Origin: Circinella umbellata | Lineage: Eukaryota; Mucoromycota; Mucoromycetes; Mucorales; Lichtheimiaceae | Assembly: GCA_025093555.1 (NCBI GenBank) | Contig: JAIWNF010000022.1 | Coordinates: 1-64,000 of the forward strand | Length of the DNA stretch: 64,000 nt | Reading direction: 5' to 3' | Shown: in pieces, positions 1 to 12,949 of the stretch | Layout: the number at the start of each line of letters is the position of its first letter | How positions within the stretch are numbered: the first letter of the stretch is position 1 | The notes under the pieces: generated by a model | What the model was told of the DNA's origin: nothing | The model's input: the letters and a program-made list of their open reading frames with translations, nothing else | The model's database searches: none | Position numbers and translations under genes: made by a program

Positions 1-1
1 C

Positions 2-761
2 GACTGGCTGGAAGTTTCAACAATTTTAACATGTGGGTACCATTGGACCGCGGTTTACAAGCGGTTATCCCTCATCGTAATAGTTTTTACGTCGATGCTT
101 AGGTCATCATGTACGTCATGTTAACCTGAGCTTGTTTACTGATACCTCACCAATGTCACTTCACCAAACAATGGTGATGTTATATGAATCTGGATGTGAT
201 AATATTCCGGAACTTCGTAAGTTAATAGAAAAGTACAACTATCAAAATGAAAGTGGTGAGTGGTATATGCTGAAGAAGGATCGCTTTCTGACACTATGTT
301 TTATTAATGTAATAGGCATACTTTCATGCAGTTTAGTCGATTATGAGACTTTTTTGACCGACACTGAATATTTTCACATGACGGTAACAAACCTGGTAAT
401 TGCAGGTGCCATTAACGATATTCCGCTGTTGGAAACCATTAGCAGCTTTCCAAACTTGACCCATTTCACCATCAAAACCGTGAGATATGCCCTACCAGAT
501 ATGCTGCCACACAACGATCCAATTGTGCATCCTTACCTCCGGGTAATGCCTCAAGAAATGTTTCGTAATTTCACGTATTTGTGCTTAGGAGCAAATTACT
601 CCTGGCAGCGTATTTGGTCTGTCTTGGAAAGATGTCCCCGGATCCGATGTCTTCGCCTTGGGATCTTCGAAGGAATGGGTCAGTTGTTTAACCTTTTTAC
701 TTCTGTGACGTGTAACAATATAAGGCCATTACGACGATATATTCAACCACAGGACTGTTGA
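2..761 (+). pseudogene. F-box/LRR protein, 5'-truncated by window edge, probable frameshift
   Basis: The end of an F-box domain is readable in the frame starting at base 2 (DWLEVSTILTCGYHW), and the reading continues in another frame from about base 84 (CLGHHVRHVNLS). This matches the order seen in the intact paralogues downstream, where a W-rich F-box end is followed by a (F/L)GKHVKHV segment. The two halves are joined only by a one-base frame change near a T-run at 84-88, so this is a frameshifted pseudogene or a sequence error. The second half continues to the stop at 759-761 with LRR-like leucine spacing (FPNLTHF, CPRIRCLRLG). The usual intron after the F-box is not evident here. There is no ATG in this part; the true start lies left of the window. 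The family would act as an SCF ubiquitin-ligase adaptor. Confidence 0.5.
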
Positions 762-881
762 TTCACATATGTGTTCTCGGAATACTAAGGATAGACGATA
801 ACATAGTTAAGGACATGTAGAATATAGAAATATTAGGATAGATATTCTAGATAGAAGTATTGGTTATTGATAATATATATA

Positions 882-1712
882 CAGAGGGTCCCCGTTAATT
901 TCATATCCGATAATTTTCACACTTCATTAACTTCATCAAAAATCAAGGAATGGTAAAAATAACATAATAAAATCTCCACATCCCCTTTTATTCACTTTTA
1001 TAGCACCTAGCGGCATTGAATACTTAACGCATATAATAAAAAAAATATCTATGTGATAAATATAAGGATTGCAATTAAATTAGTATACATGATGGGTTGC
1101 TTTTTTATTATGCCACTTGCGTGTTTTTTCACAAGAGTTTATTGGATGTTTATTTTCTTCTCGTTTTCTTGCTTTAAGCCTTTAGATATTGTACTAATAT
1201 CAGATGTTGTTAACAAGCCGAACTCATTTTTAGTCCATAATCCTAGTGATCAGTTTGTCATGGTTCGTGGACTAAGTTTTGTCTTCTCAGTCCGAATACT
1301 ATACTGTTCAACTGTCGATCCGTCGTTAGACTTGGTTACTTTCATTGTGTTTTGGTATGTATAGAGCAAAATATAGAGAGAGTGAACAAAAAAAAACTGA
1401 AAAAATGGAGCTATATAAAAAATCAATTATTTTTGCAGCTCTTGGGACTATATATAGTTTCTTTTTTTCAAAAAAAAAAAAAGTTATGTATAGACGTGCT
1501 CAAATAAGAAAAAGAAATAGTTACAGAAATGCATTACGTAAGAACAAGCACATCGGAATAATTTATTATTAATTAATACTTATTTTGATAAATAAAAGAT
1601 ATACAGTGGTGAGCTGAAAAACTTTCATAATATGTACCCGTCAATTTTCACACACCCTTAATTTCACAAAAAAAATGGAAAATGGCCCTATAAAATGAAC
1701 GGGGATCCTCTG
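882..1712. mobile_element. Non-autonomous pogo/Tigger-like DNA element (MITE-like)
   Basis: The left end reads CAGAGGGTCCCCGTTAATTT. The right end, reverse-complemented, reads CAGAGGATCCCCGTTCATTT, giving terminal inverted repeats of about 20 bp with few mismatches. Each end is flanked by TA (880-881 and 1713-1714), the expected Tc1/mariner/pogo target duplication. The first ~140 bp match the left ends of the elements at 51423 and 54181. Two short open frames inside (about 1053-1364 and 1357-1572) show no transposase motif, so the element is probably mobilised in trans. Assignment to pogo/Tigger rests on the CAG...CCCCG terminus plus TA and is inference. Confidence 0.75.
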
Positions 1713-2231
1713 TATATTATTAGTTAGATGTATGTAAAGAACCAGGAAATCATATGGTTCTTATCGTATCTAATTTGAGCTTTCTTTTTTTATTTACCCA
1801 TAATATACATTGTCTCATTCACATTGACTGATGGAACAGATTTGCAAGTATACAAATTATTCATCTTGCGCTCTTCTAAGAGGTACAACCGACTGTTTTT
1901 GTCAAATGTACCAATTCATTGTAGTGTCATAAACGGTGCTGTTTGAAAGAGAACAGACAATAGAGCAACATATCCGTGAGACAAGATTCAAGAAAATCAA
2001 TAAAGTTACAACAAAGGATATATTTTATGTCAAGAAAAATAATAAAAATAGTATCCATGATGAACTCTAAATAAAACAGTAATCTACTTCTAATTTTATT
2101 TCCTTTTGTAGCAAGAACTCTTGTTGGTTACCATATTCAGTTACACACACACTCACATACTCTTCAAATCCCCCTTCGTTTTTTTTTTTTGCTTTCCACT
2201 ACTATACAATCTGAAATCCTAGAAAGCAACA
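1713..2231. other. Intergenic, 5' region of the first F-box gene
   Basis: No gene is visible. The stretch is AT-rich and ends with a T-run at about 2181-2193 and a pyrimidine-rich leader before the ATG at 2232. Similar T-rich leaders precede the paralogous starts at 5114 and 25498, so this is probably the promoter and 5' UTR. Confidence 0.4.
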
Positions 2232-4495
2232 ATGAATCAATCATCCATTGTTCATAATGGGTTCCTGGAAAAACTTTCTTATGATATTATCTCCAATATC
2301 TTTTTATACCTCGATCAACAAGATTGTTTGAATTGTATGGCAGTATGTCGTCAATGGTTTGAACTCATTCCTCATTTTACAGAAGACAAATGGGAAACAC
2401 TACGACTTGATGGGAATGGTATTAACCACTATCAAAAACTGAATTTAGGAAAACATGTAAAGCATGTTTTCTTTGACGGTGTTCCAGAAGACTTGTTATC
2501 AAATATGATGCAAAAATTACTTGACTCGGAATGTACTGAAATTGAGTTTCTTGGTAAAATATTATATACGGAAAAAGAAAATATTTATTTACAAATAATT
2601 ATATTATAACTGCGTGTATGCTTGTTTTTTTTATAGAATTTACTCGGTGTGTCAGTGCAAGTACAGAGAAACAGCAACATGTGTTTTTGAATCTGCTCCA
2701 TCGACTCGCATCATCTCGACTTACTCGTCTGACCATGAAAGACCACGATTTAAAGTTTGCAATACTTGATTTAATCTTCGTCTGTCCTCATCTTACTCAT
2801 TTTTCGTATACAGTTACCGTGGGGTTTACTTCGCGTGATTATAATGATAAACCGATACAACTATTGTCAAGTGATCAAATATCATACAATTCTTTGATTT
2901 ATTTGCATGCGGACACTGTTACACCTATTATCCAGGATCAAATCCAATCTATCATCTCCAGATCCCCAAATCTAAGGTACTTTATTGGCGCACATAAACA
3001 TGTCTGCAAACCAAATCCCAAGACTTTGATACTACCGAAGTTGATATTGACCAAATGTCCAAAACTTGAATATTATGTTGGTGATGGCAGTTACGAACAA
3101 GGAGAAAAATTTATACGGGATGCATTTTTACAGTCGTTAGCTTTATTATCAACCACGTCAATAGCAACTAACAGTAATAATAATAACAGCAGCAATAGAG
3201 ATCGTGACAACGATCGACAACAAAGTTTATTTCAATATTTTTCTGTATTTGTTCATTCTAATATAATTGAAATTTGTTTTGTTCTGCGAAAGTACAAAGA
3301 CATATTGAAACATCTCAAAATTATTGGAACTCGTTCGGAATTTCGAAAAGGTCCAGATTTATGGACATATACATTTCAAAACTATTCTATGCAATATTTA
3401 CGTACGTTGCATTGTGAAAATATTAATTATAGCATGGAGTCTATCGTTACTTTGCTTAATACATGCTGTAATACCATTGTTGAAGTTCAACTGCAACACA
3501 GAACTAGAGCTCATGAACTCGATGTAGCAACAATTCAATCGTTAGAAACACTACCACAACTTCGAACACTAGCAATAAAACCTGTTACGTTCGAAGACGA
3601 TTCTTCTGTGGTTGCTCTACTGATTCGAGCTCCTGCGCTAGAAAATCTTATTTTAAAGCAGAAGAAATCAGTTACATTACCTGAAGAAGCTGCACCACTC
3701 TTAAAAAATCTCAGACATCTCTCCCTTTCGAAGACTTATAATCCATCCCAAGATGGAACACGATTCGCCGGCCCACTACTTTCAAGTCCAGATTTTTTTA
3801 TATCCTTAGCTCAGTCTGTATCAAAGATCGAAAGTGTCACATTGAAGGGTGGCAAGGATATTGACATTGGCAAGGGAATCAGTATTCCGTTTACAATTCT
3901 CCATGCTCTGGCTACCCTGCCTTCATTAAAATCTCTGGATGTCGGTGGCGTTCAACGTTATTTCAACGGAGAAATTAATAAAGAAAAGGAGGAACAACAC
4001 ATGCTTCAATTTCTCAATAACTTTCTTCGTGGATGTGATGATAATACGAACAGCAATAAAACAACAGTAGCATCATCATCAACAGAAATTGAAAACTTAA
4101 CTCTTTACGACGTTTCAAAATTGACTTATAATATGCTCAATATACTATGTAATTTCAATAGTTTACAAAATCTTTCTGTCTTTTTTGCTACCGATTGTGA
4201 TTGGGATAATAGTGAGTCTCCAACACCATCATATACCACGTGTATGAATGTTGATTTATACGGTGTTTTGGATCTATTACGCAAGTGCAGAAAATTGAAA
4301 AGGGTCGTGTTTACAAGAGTGAAATCATATGGTGAACACCCGCCATCCGTTTATTTTGAAGAGAAACTAGTTGAACAGCAACAAAATAATTTACAGCTGC
4401 GGAAATATATTGTGAATCCTGGACGTTATTTTGATTCAGGCAAAAATAACATAAAATTAGAAAGTACAGTAGAAATTATAAACACTCGATATTAA
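2232..4495 (+). CDS. F-box/LRR protein (paralogue A)
   Basis: Two exons, 2232-2553 and 2637-4495, give 726 aa. The 83-bp intron runs GTAAAA...TTATAG and is phase 1, so the split codon G|AA restores the frame; unspliced, the first frame stops at 2609. The N-terminus (residues ~10-50) is a clear F-box: LEKLSYDIISNIFLYLDQQD, then CMAVCRQWFELIP. The rest carries irregular leucine-rich repeats (LPQLRTLAIKPVTF, APALENLILKQK). A low-complexity Asn/Arg/Asp insert lies near residue ~300. F-box proteins bind Skp1 through the F-box and present substrates to an SCF ubiquitin ligase through the LRRs; the substrate is unknown. It is tandem with paralogues B and D and close to C at 25498. The ATG is chosen because MNQSSIVHNGFLEKL is matched by MQQSSIVHNGFLEKL in paralogue C. 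Confidence 0.9.
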
Positions 4496-5113
4496 TAATA
4501 AACTACCTTGATAATATTTTTTATTCTCTTTTCTTAACATATTCCATGATCATACGTTATATAATAAACCAAAGCTGTTGTATAACGTAGTGTGTGTGTT
4601 GATTTAGCATATTAAATTACAAGGATTTGCAGGGTCCCCCCTAAATAAAAGATTATAAACTACAATACGTAACATAAAATTTAGTCAAGCACCACTGTTT
4701 TTTTATAATAATCAACAAGATAATAATACATCACATAATTAAATTATTTCCCTTTTTACAGAGTAAAGTGATTGCTTCCTCATTAATGTAAAATATATCG
4801 CTGAAAAATAAATTAGACGTACATAAAACGATGACCTACCTTTCCTGATTCAACAGCAGTGAATATGAAAAAAATAGAGTTACACAACCATGAGACAAGC
4901 ATTCCATGAATGCTCAGCAAAATCGATTTTCCTTTCAGGTATATTTATTTTTTCCTTTAATAGTAAAAGCTCTTCCTGATTACCTTATACAGCTACACAA
5001 ACACAACATACTCAAAAGCTTCTTGGTTTTCTTTTCTAATAAATTATATAAAAAATGGTGTTCTTCTTTTTTTCTCTCTTCCATTGTGGAACAATTTGAT
5101 ACTAAAAATTATG
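4496..5113. other. Intergenic spacer between F-box paralogues A and B
   Basis: AT-rich, no gene seen. The end (about 4860-5110), with an acacaacCATGAGACAAG segment and T-rich leader, resembles the sequence before the decayed paralogue at about 8090-8180. The tandem duplication unit therefore included upstream DNA. Confidence 0.4.
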
Positions 5114-7415
5114 ATGAATCAATCACCCATCACTCATGTTAGGCTCTTGGAAAAACTTCCTTATGATATTATTTCCAACATATTTTTATACCTTGATCAA
5201 CAAGATTGTGTGAATTGTATGAGAACATGTCGCGAATGGTATGAGCTCATTCCTCAATTTACCAAAGCCAACTGGGAAACACTAAGATTTGGCGAAGTTA
5301 TTACCCACTGTCACGAACGAAATTTTGGAAAACATGTGAAACATGTTATATTTAATGGTTTTCGAGGACCCTGGTTATCAAAGATGATCCAAAGATTACT
5401 AGACTGTGGATGTACTCAAATTAAGTCTCTTGGTAAAAGATTATATAGAAAAAGGGATACGACAAAAGGGGATTAAGTACAGTTAAACGAAAAAAGGGAA
5501 ACATGAATTAACAAACAGTAATATTATGCATTTTATTATAGTATTCTGTTTTTGTAGCGGTGGAAGGACAGAGGAAGAGCAAAGTTTATTTTTAAATCTC
5601 CTACGCCGACTCGCATCAAATCAACTTACCCATTTGAACCTAGAAGACGACGGTTTCAAGTTTTCAATACTTGATTTACTTTCCGTCTGTCCCAATCTTA
5701 CTCATTTTTCATATCATACAAATACGATACCATACCGTTTTCTTAGATGTTATACAGAACCAATACAACTACTTCCATATGATCAAACTTCATACAACTT
5801 AATTTACTTGCACGTGGCCACCACTATACCTTTTATCCAGTATCAAGTTCAGTCTATTCTCCACAAAACTCCAAATCTTAAATATTTTATTGGTGGATAT
5901 AAAGAAACAGACACCTATATGGACGCACATGAACAAAAATCACAAATAATTATAACACCTCAATTCGTATCATCATTGTGTTCCAAACTTGAATATTATA
6001 TAGGTGATGGCAGTTACGAAAAAGAAGACAAATTAATACAGAATATATTACGACAAACACCAACTTTATTACCAGGGGCAATGACAACTAATAGTAATAA
6101 TAGCAGTGACAACAATGATCAACAAAAAAATCAACTTTATTATTTATCTGTATGTAGCTATAAGAATGCGAATTCAATTATCCGTATTTTGAGCAATAAC
6201 AAAGACACAATAAATTACATCAAACTTGTTGGATCCGATTTAGAACCTCGAAACAACCCATCTGCCTGGACACGCGCATTTCAAACAATCTCAATGGAAC
6301 ATTTACATACGCTCTGTTGTGAAAATATCGATTGTAGCATGGATTCCATTATCGCATTACTTAATACATGCAGCAACACTATTCAAGACGTTCAATTACA
6401 ACACAGTCATGAATCTCATATATTGGATGTACCAACACTTGAATCGCTACAAACACTACCGCAACTTCGAATACTAACAGTAAAACCTGTTACGTTCGTG
6501 AACAAATATTCTGTAGTTGCTTTATTCAAACGGCTTCCTTTACTTGAAAATCTTATTTTCAACCTGAAGGAATCAGTTCCATTACCCGACGAGGCTGCGC
6601 TACTGTTAAAAAATCTCAGACACCTAACCCTCGAGGATACTTATGTTTTGGACGAACATGAGACACGATTAGTCGGTCCACCACTTGTAAGTCCGATTTT
6701 TTTTGTTTCCTTATCTCAATCTGGATCAAAGATTGAAAGTGTCACATTGAAGGATGGCAAGGATATTGGTATTGGCAATGGCGTCGGTATTCCATTTGTA
6801 TCTCTCCACGGTTTGGGTAGCCTACCTTCATTAAAAACTCTGGATGTGCGTGGCCTTGAACGTAATTTCAACGGAGAACGTAATGAAGAAAAAGAAGAGC
6901 AACACATGCTTAAATTTCTTAACAATCTTCTCCATGGATGTGATAATAATACAAACAGCAACAAAGCAACAGTAGCATCATCACCAACAAAAATTGAAAA
7001 CCTGATTCTGTATGACCTTTCTAAATTAACTTATAATATGCTAAATATATTAAATTATTTCCCAAGTTTACAAGAGCTTACTGTTTATATGGCTATAGAT
7101 GTTGATTGGGATAATATCGAGTCTCCAGTGCGGTCAGACAGTATGTGCTTGAACGTTGATCTATATGGTGTTTTAGAATTATTACGCAGGTGCAAAACAT
7201 TGAAACGTGTTTCGTTTAGATGGCCGAAGTCATGTGGTGAACGACTAACATCAGCTTATTTACACGATAAACTAGCTGAACAGCAAGAAAACGACATTCA
7301 GCTACGGAAATATTATGTATTTAATGGGGAGTTTTCTCAAGCAGGCGAAAATGATATCAGATTAGAAAATTCAGTAGTTATCATAAATACTAAAATGTTT
7401 AATATAAAATTTTGA
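5114..7415 (+). CDS. F-box/LRR protein (paralogue B)
   Basis: Exons 5114-5432 and 5542-7415 give 730 aa. The 109-bp intron (GTAAAA...TTATAG) is phase 1 and sits at the same place as in paralogue A, immediately after the KSL segment that follows the F-box. The F-box reads LEKLPYDIISNIFLYLDQQD and CMRTCREWYELIPQF. The LRR part is collinear with A (LPQLRILTVKPVTF, LPLLENLIFNLKES, LTYNMLNILNYFPSLQEL). A Met at 5111 gives one extra residue, and an in-frame ATG at 5084 would add a MWNNLILKI leader; 5114 is preferred because the paralogues start MNQS or MQQS. It lies about 620 bp downstream of A on the same strand, so it is a tandem duplicate. Predicted role: SCF substrate adaptor, partner unknown. 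Confidence 0.9.
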
Positions 7416-8180
7416 TCATCCTTACTTTTTATTCTCTTCTCTTACTATATTTCATGATTCACGTATACGTTGTATAATTAAAATAGAAGTTGTTAAAAGT
7501 AGTGTGTGCGTGTGCTTGACTCAGCACACTACGTAAGTATAAGATGTTATTAACGAATTATTAACATATTGAATGAATCAAATGTAAAAAAAAACATATT
7601 TTCTTGTTCTGACATGTTTTTCCTGGTAAATTTCTGTTTTCTAGGTTTTCGTTAAATCAAAAGCTATAAGATTATCTTTTAATCTTATCTTTTATAAAAG
7701 AAATGTAGAGTATACGTACTTTATACATAATACGTATTGGAAAGAAGAGGATAAAAAGCTTAGATAATATTACCATAATACATGTCGTTTGATACTTATT
7801 AGAGCTTTGAAATATCATAAGATGTATTGATATGTGCGTATAATACATCAATATACGATATTCATCATTTAATATTCTAAATCTCTTCATAACTTATATT
7901 GACTGTTTACTTTTATATGGACAAGCTACAAGTATTGTTGGAGTTTTATAGTAAATAATAAACTACTGATAATTTATAGTATATTTTACAAATTCAACAA
8001 GATACCAAATAACGATTTAGAATATCAATGTAAAACATATCACTAGAAAACAACCACTATAAAAGAAATTCATCCTCTTCTAATTCTATGATACATAGTG
8101 AATAGAGCTACACACCCATGGGACAAGAACTTTACTAATGATCAGTAAATAATGCAAGTTTCTTTCAATCTGTAAACAGG
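7416..8180. other. Intergenic spacer before decayed F-box paralogue
   Basis: No gene seen. It contains decayed upstream sequence of the tandem unit (about 8080-8180) similar to that before paralogue B. Confidence 0.35.
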
Positions 8181-8189
8181 TTGAACTCT

Positions 8190-9540
8190 ATTTTTTTTCT
8201 TCGTCTTTTGTGGCTGCAACACTATACTGTCCAAAACTTCAATATTATATTGGTGATGAAAGTTACAGACGTGGAGAAACATTTATACGCGATGCATTAA
8301 CACAATCGTCAGCATTATTATCAACAACAGCAATGGCAACTAACAGAAATAATAATAATAAGAACAATAGCAAACACTACAACAATCAACAACAACGTTT
8401 ATTTCAGTATTTTTCTGTGATTATTAATTATAATACAGCTCAATTTTTTTTTGTTTTGCGAAAGTACAAAGACACAATGAAATATCTCAAACTCGTTGGA
8501 TCTGATTTGGAATTTCGAAAAAATGCATATTTTTGGACATATACATTTTAAAAGATTTCCATGCAACAGTTACGTACGCTCCATTGTGAATATATTGATT
8601 ATAACAGGGAATCTCTTGTCACTTTACTTAATACATGCTGCAACACTATTCAAGACGTTAAACTACAGCATAGTACTAAAGTTGATATATTGGATGTAGC
8701 AACACTTCAATCGTTAGAAACACTACCAGAACTTCGAATGCTGACAATAAAACCTGCTAGGTTCGTAAATACATCTTCTATGCTTGCTTTATTAAAACGG
8801 GTTCCTGCATTGGAAAATCTTATTCTCATAGAAGAGAAGATAGTTACATTATCTGAAGAAGCTGTATCATTCTTAAGAAATCTCAGACACTTGGCCCTAG
8901 AGAAGACTTATATTTAGACCGGAGAAGAGAGGCAGCTCATACATCCACCACTCGTAAGTCCGGAATTTTTTGGATCCTTATCTCAATGTGGATCAAAACT
9001 CGAAAGTGTCATGTTAGTAGGTAATTATGACACTGGGGTTCCATTCATAATTCTCAATGCTTTGGCCCCCGTACCTTCATTAATTTCTTTGCATGTGGAT
9101 GGGATTGACCGTTTTTTTGACGGAGAATTAAATCAAGAAAAAGAGGAACAACATATTTATAAAGTTTCTTCTTGTGCATGATAATAATGTGAACAGCAAC
9201 ATAACAACAAGAACAACAGAAATTAAAAATCTGGTTCTGTATCGCTTTTGTAAATTGAATTATAATATACTTGATATACTAAATAATTTTACCAACTTAC
9301 AAACGCTTGACATCACCTTGTCAAGAAATTATTACGCAAATGTAGAAGATTGAAAAAGATTGTTCTTCACAGAGTGGTATCATTGGGTGAACATCTTGCC
9401 TCATATTACGTATTTAAAAAAAATTAGTAGAACAACGGAAATATATTGCAAAGCCTGGTTATCGATATGCTTCCAAAATAAGTGGAACACAATTAGAAAG
9501 TACTTTGTCAATCATAAATATACATTATCAATAGTATATT
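8190..9540 (+). pseudogene. Decayed F-box/LRR paralogue D, F-box exon missing
   Basis: The reading from ~8210 (CPKLQYYIGDESYRRGE) is collinear with residues ~280 onward of paralogues A, B and C, so the F-box exon and the first LRRs are gone. Stops interrupt it at 8549-8551 (TYTF stop KISMQQLRTL) and 8915-8917 (EKTY I stop). Further on, LSQCGSKLESVML and EEKEEQH-like pieces can be followed in shifting frames to about 9500. It is the third unit of the tandem array that starts at 2232. No function is expected. Confidence 0.85.
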
Positions 9541-10925
9541 ATATTCTTTTCAGGCTTAAGCTTTCTTTCTACGTATTCTTCTTTATTTAAATACCTCATT
9601 ATACATGTATATATAATAAACTTAGTTTCAACGTTGGAAGTTACTGTAAACAACTTGGTACCAAAAAAAAAAAATGAAAATACCTGAGCCGTGATTTGAA
9701 AAATAGGCTAGTATAGCTTTAATATAGGGTTGTGTGAAACCAATATGTGCATGAGTAAAGCAAAGAGACAAAGAGTGACAAAGATATTTCTTTCAAAGTA
9801 CATAGATCTGTCAGGGAACACATATAGTCTATGGTTATTCACATGGTAGAATTCATATTTACTTTACAGTATCACATATTTATTACACTTTTTAGTGAAG
9901 GGATGCTGTGATCATGTATTACGTACAGTTCAATCACGCTTTTTTCACAGGTGAGATTTCGCTCAAAAATCCGTGGGGGTGAAAAAGCGGGAAGAAACAA
10001 CATAGCAGGATTTTTGTTGAAATGAGTACAAAAAAAAACATTTTGTACATGTACTGAATGCGAAAAATAATTCTTTTTACGTAAGTTACCATATATATAT
10101 ATATTAATAATTAGCATAGCTCACTATTTGCTTTCTTTAAAGCAATATAAGACATGACATGATATATATTAATCATACAATCAGAACCCATATTTCACAT
10201 GATACGTAATTGAGGTTTTACAGTCTATTTTTTTTTACAACGACATATAGTAACTATCTAAAATTGGTTTTTTCTATATTCAGCTTTTGATTCCCCAGGC
10301 TCTTCTTTTCCAACTCTCAGATGATAAGAATGTTGTACGTAATCAAATTGTTTTTTTTTCTTTTCTGCAATTCTTGCCCATACCGAATAGCAGTACATAT
10401 ACATATTGTTTATGTAATTGTTCGAAAGTTTTGAAAGGATATATAATATATACCTATGTGTAAGAAGCAAATATTAAATTATAAAACGAAGTTTCGAGCA
10501 ACATGTAGGTATAGAATCCGCCATGTTGTGTTTTCTCTTTATTAAATAGAATGAACAGCGCCAATGATTAAGTAAAGAGTTATAGTGGTTATACAAACTG
10601 ACTATAACTACGTACGTATAAAGAATAATAGTCATCCTTAATAATTTCAAGTTTCAAATAATGCTCCCAAGTTATTTATCCCATACGTAATAAAAACTGA
10701 TTATTTTAATCAAGAACATGACGCTTTATTGGGTCAAATTTGCAAAATTATTATGTTCTCCCATTTTTTTTTGCCTTTTAAATAGATAATAGTAGTATGT
10801 AATGATCATCAAAAGAAAAACAATGATCATGAATGAATGGAACATAAAGGGTTATATTAAAGTTGTGCCGGCCAACCCAATGTGATGAAAATAAATGAAG
10901 AATGGAAAAAAAATGTTACATTGTG
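9541..10925. other. Intergenic, no gene recognised
   Basis: AT-rich sequence with poly-A/T runs. Open frames on the minus strand (9872-10117, 10258-10470) have low-complexity composition and no recognisable motif. The right part is downstream of the KCH gene and holds its 3' UTR. Confidence 0.4.
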
Positions 10926-12257
10926 TTAGGAATAATAATAAGTATTCTTATTATTTTGATGGTGATGAGTATAATGCTGATAATGTTGGTTATTGCTGTA
11001 AGATGTAGATGTATGATAATATGTTGAAGGGGCAACAGATGGCGAATAAGATTGGGCTTGGGCATTTGCTAGTAAACTTAAATGATCCGATTGTGAATAA
11101 TCTGGTTGATGATATATAACTTCTGGATTATTGGATAATGGTTGTTGTTGTTGTTGTTGTTGATTTTTATTATGGTTTTGAATTGGATTCTTTTTATTAC
11201 CCATACGTTTTCCAGCTTGGCGTTTAATTAATTCAGCAATTCTACATGTGAATAATAATATATAAAGATTAATCTCTATTTCATTACGTAATACGATACC
11301 CAATATGTAATTTATATTTACCTTTTGTCGACTTTATGACAACAATATTCTTTAAGATTGCCTTGAATATGACAAAAAAGTGGAATATACATAATAAATG
11401 CGACACAAACCAACATGAAAGAAATAGCAAATATAATGACCGAAAATGCCATGGTGCCCGTCATAATTTTTTGTACAACATCTTTACCCAATGCTTCATT
11501 ATCTAATGAAACAGTACCTCCTTTTTCGATTTGAATCCATCTTGGTACCATAGCTACCAATGTAACCAAATTAATGACTTGACGTGGGGATTCGGTTAAG
11601 AATAAACGTTTCCAACCTTTCAGTTTAAAAAATATAAAAAATGGAACAGGATCTAAATATTTATCGATTTTACGAAACAAACAATAATATTTGTATCCTC
11701 CTCTTTTGACTGTACAATAATATCGACTGGCAATAATAGATGTGAAAGCATATGAAATATCACTTGATTGGATGATTTTACGTGTTTTGATCATATCCCA
11801 TATTAATAATAAATAGGATACAATAATGGAAGCTAAGAAGATCCATTTGGATGTTTCGGTTGGAATAACAGGTCTAGCATAAAGTTGACTATCCAATGCT
11901 AGTAGAGAGACTAAAAAAGAAAGGTATTTTAATAAAAATATTTTGATGGATGGATCTATGTTATATATATCAATTACTCACTGGCAGTCCATAAATCAGC
12001 CAAATAAACAGCTATTGATTTAAATATCATTATATAAACCCATAAATAACCTAAACGTGCGAAACATGACCCATCATAAAATTCATCTAAATCAATAGAA
12101 TCGAACTTGTGGTCTCGAACTATTTCTTTTTTCCATTTTGGTTGGTTTCTATTATTACAACATCCAGACTAAAAACATTTTTCTCTCAATTAGTTTACAA
12201 TTTCAACAATTGTTCTAACATGTCAATGTAAAGAAGAAGAAAAAAAAAACTTGCCAT
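10926..12257 (-). CDS. KCH-family low-affinity potassium transporter/channel
   Basis: The spliced model is 12257-12255, 12168-11982, 11910-11322 and 11241-10926, giving 364 aa with all phases consistent. Recognisable KCH (Kch1/Prm6) features are DHKFDSIDLDEF, a first membrane segment GYLWVYIMIFKSIAVYLADL, then LLALDSQLYARPVIPTETSKW, a second membrane segment, FFIFFKLKGWKRLF, ESPRQVINLVTL, a later hydrophobic segment around FSVIIFAISFMLVCVAFIMY, and CHIQGNLKEYCCHKVDKRIA near the C-terminus. The tail is hydrophilic with a run of seven Gln and Tyr/His-rich sequence. In yeast, Kch proteins sit in the plasma membrane, promote K+ influx and help activate Ca2+ entry in mating cells. The start is unusual: the ATG directly abuts GCAAGT, a GC-AG donor, so exon 1 contributes only Met. 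A GT donor (CAA|GTTTTT) would also keep frame but leaves no upstream ATG. Confidence 0.82.
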
Positions 12258-12949
12258 TCAGAAAATGAGGCAATTCTTGTTTTGTTATGAATGTCACTGG
12301 TCTTTCTTTCTTTCTTTTTTTTTTGTTCTTGTTCTTTATATTTTTGTAAGAAAAAGAAAAGAAAATAGAGTATAAAATATATGATATTTGAAGTTGCTAA
12401 GAGAACAAGAGTGTTTAGAAAGAAGAAAGATATATTATTTTGTATGAAAAAAAAATTGAGTGGAGAAAGATCGGCGATGTAACTTTTTTTTTGACAGCAA
12501 AAGAGACGTTAATATAATGTCTAATGATATCCCATTCCCATTTTTGTATGAGAAAAACCATTGGGGATTGACATCACACATAACATCTATGCATAAATAG
12601 TCTAAATATTTTTGGTAAAGCCTAACAGTGTGTAAATACTTGTCAAAAAAAAAGGTGCCCTTTTTGTGTTTTGAAACTAATCCTTAAAAAGGTACAACAA
12701 AAAAAAATTTGGGTTATAATTTTCTTAGCATTTGCCAATAACATGAAACAATTAAGCGGGGAATTATAATATATTATTTGATTGGATTAGTTTTAGAAGA
12801 TCGACTTTTAAATAAGGACAAGGTATAAACAATTAGTAAATCAACACACGAAAACAACAAACACAAAAAGAAGCGCAAAAAAAAGTTGAATAGAAATTAA
12901 GCTTTCTATTAATAAAACTTTATTTAGATTAAAAAAAAACGTTTCTTGT
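12258..12949. other. Intergenic between CAP gene 3' end and KCH gene 5' end
   Basis: AT-rich with long T- and A-runs. No gene seen. It should hold the KCH promoter and 5' UTR and the CAP gene 3' UTR. Confidence 0.4.

Noticed and set aside
1053..1572. Two open frames inside the first pogo-like element
   Set aside because: No ATG with good context, no DDE or DNA-binding motif, hydrophobic or Lys-rich low-complexity sequence; treated as noncoding interior.
6716..6964. Minus-strand frame of 82 codons
   Set aside because: Antisense shadow of F-box paralogue B.
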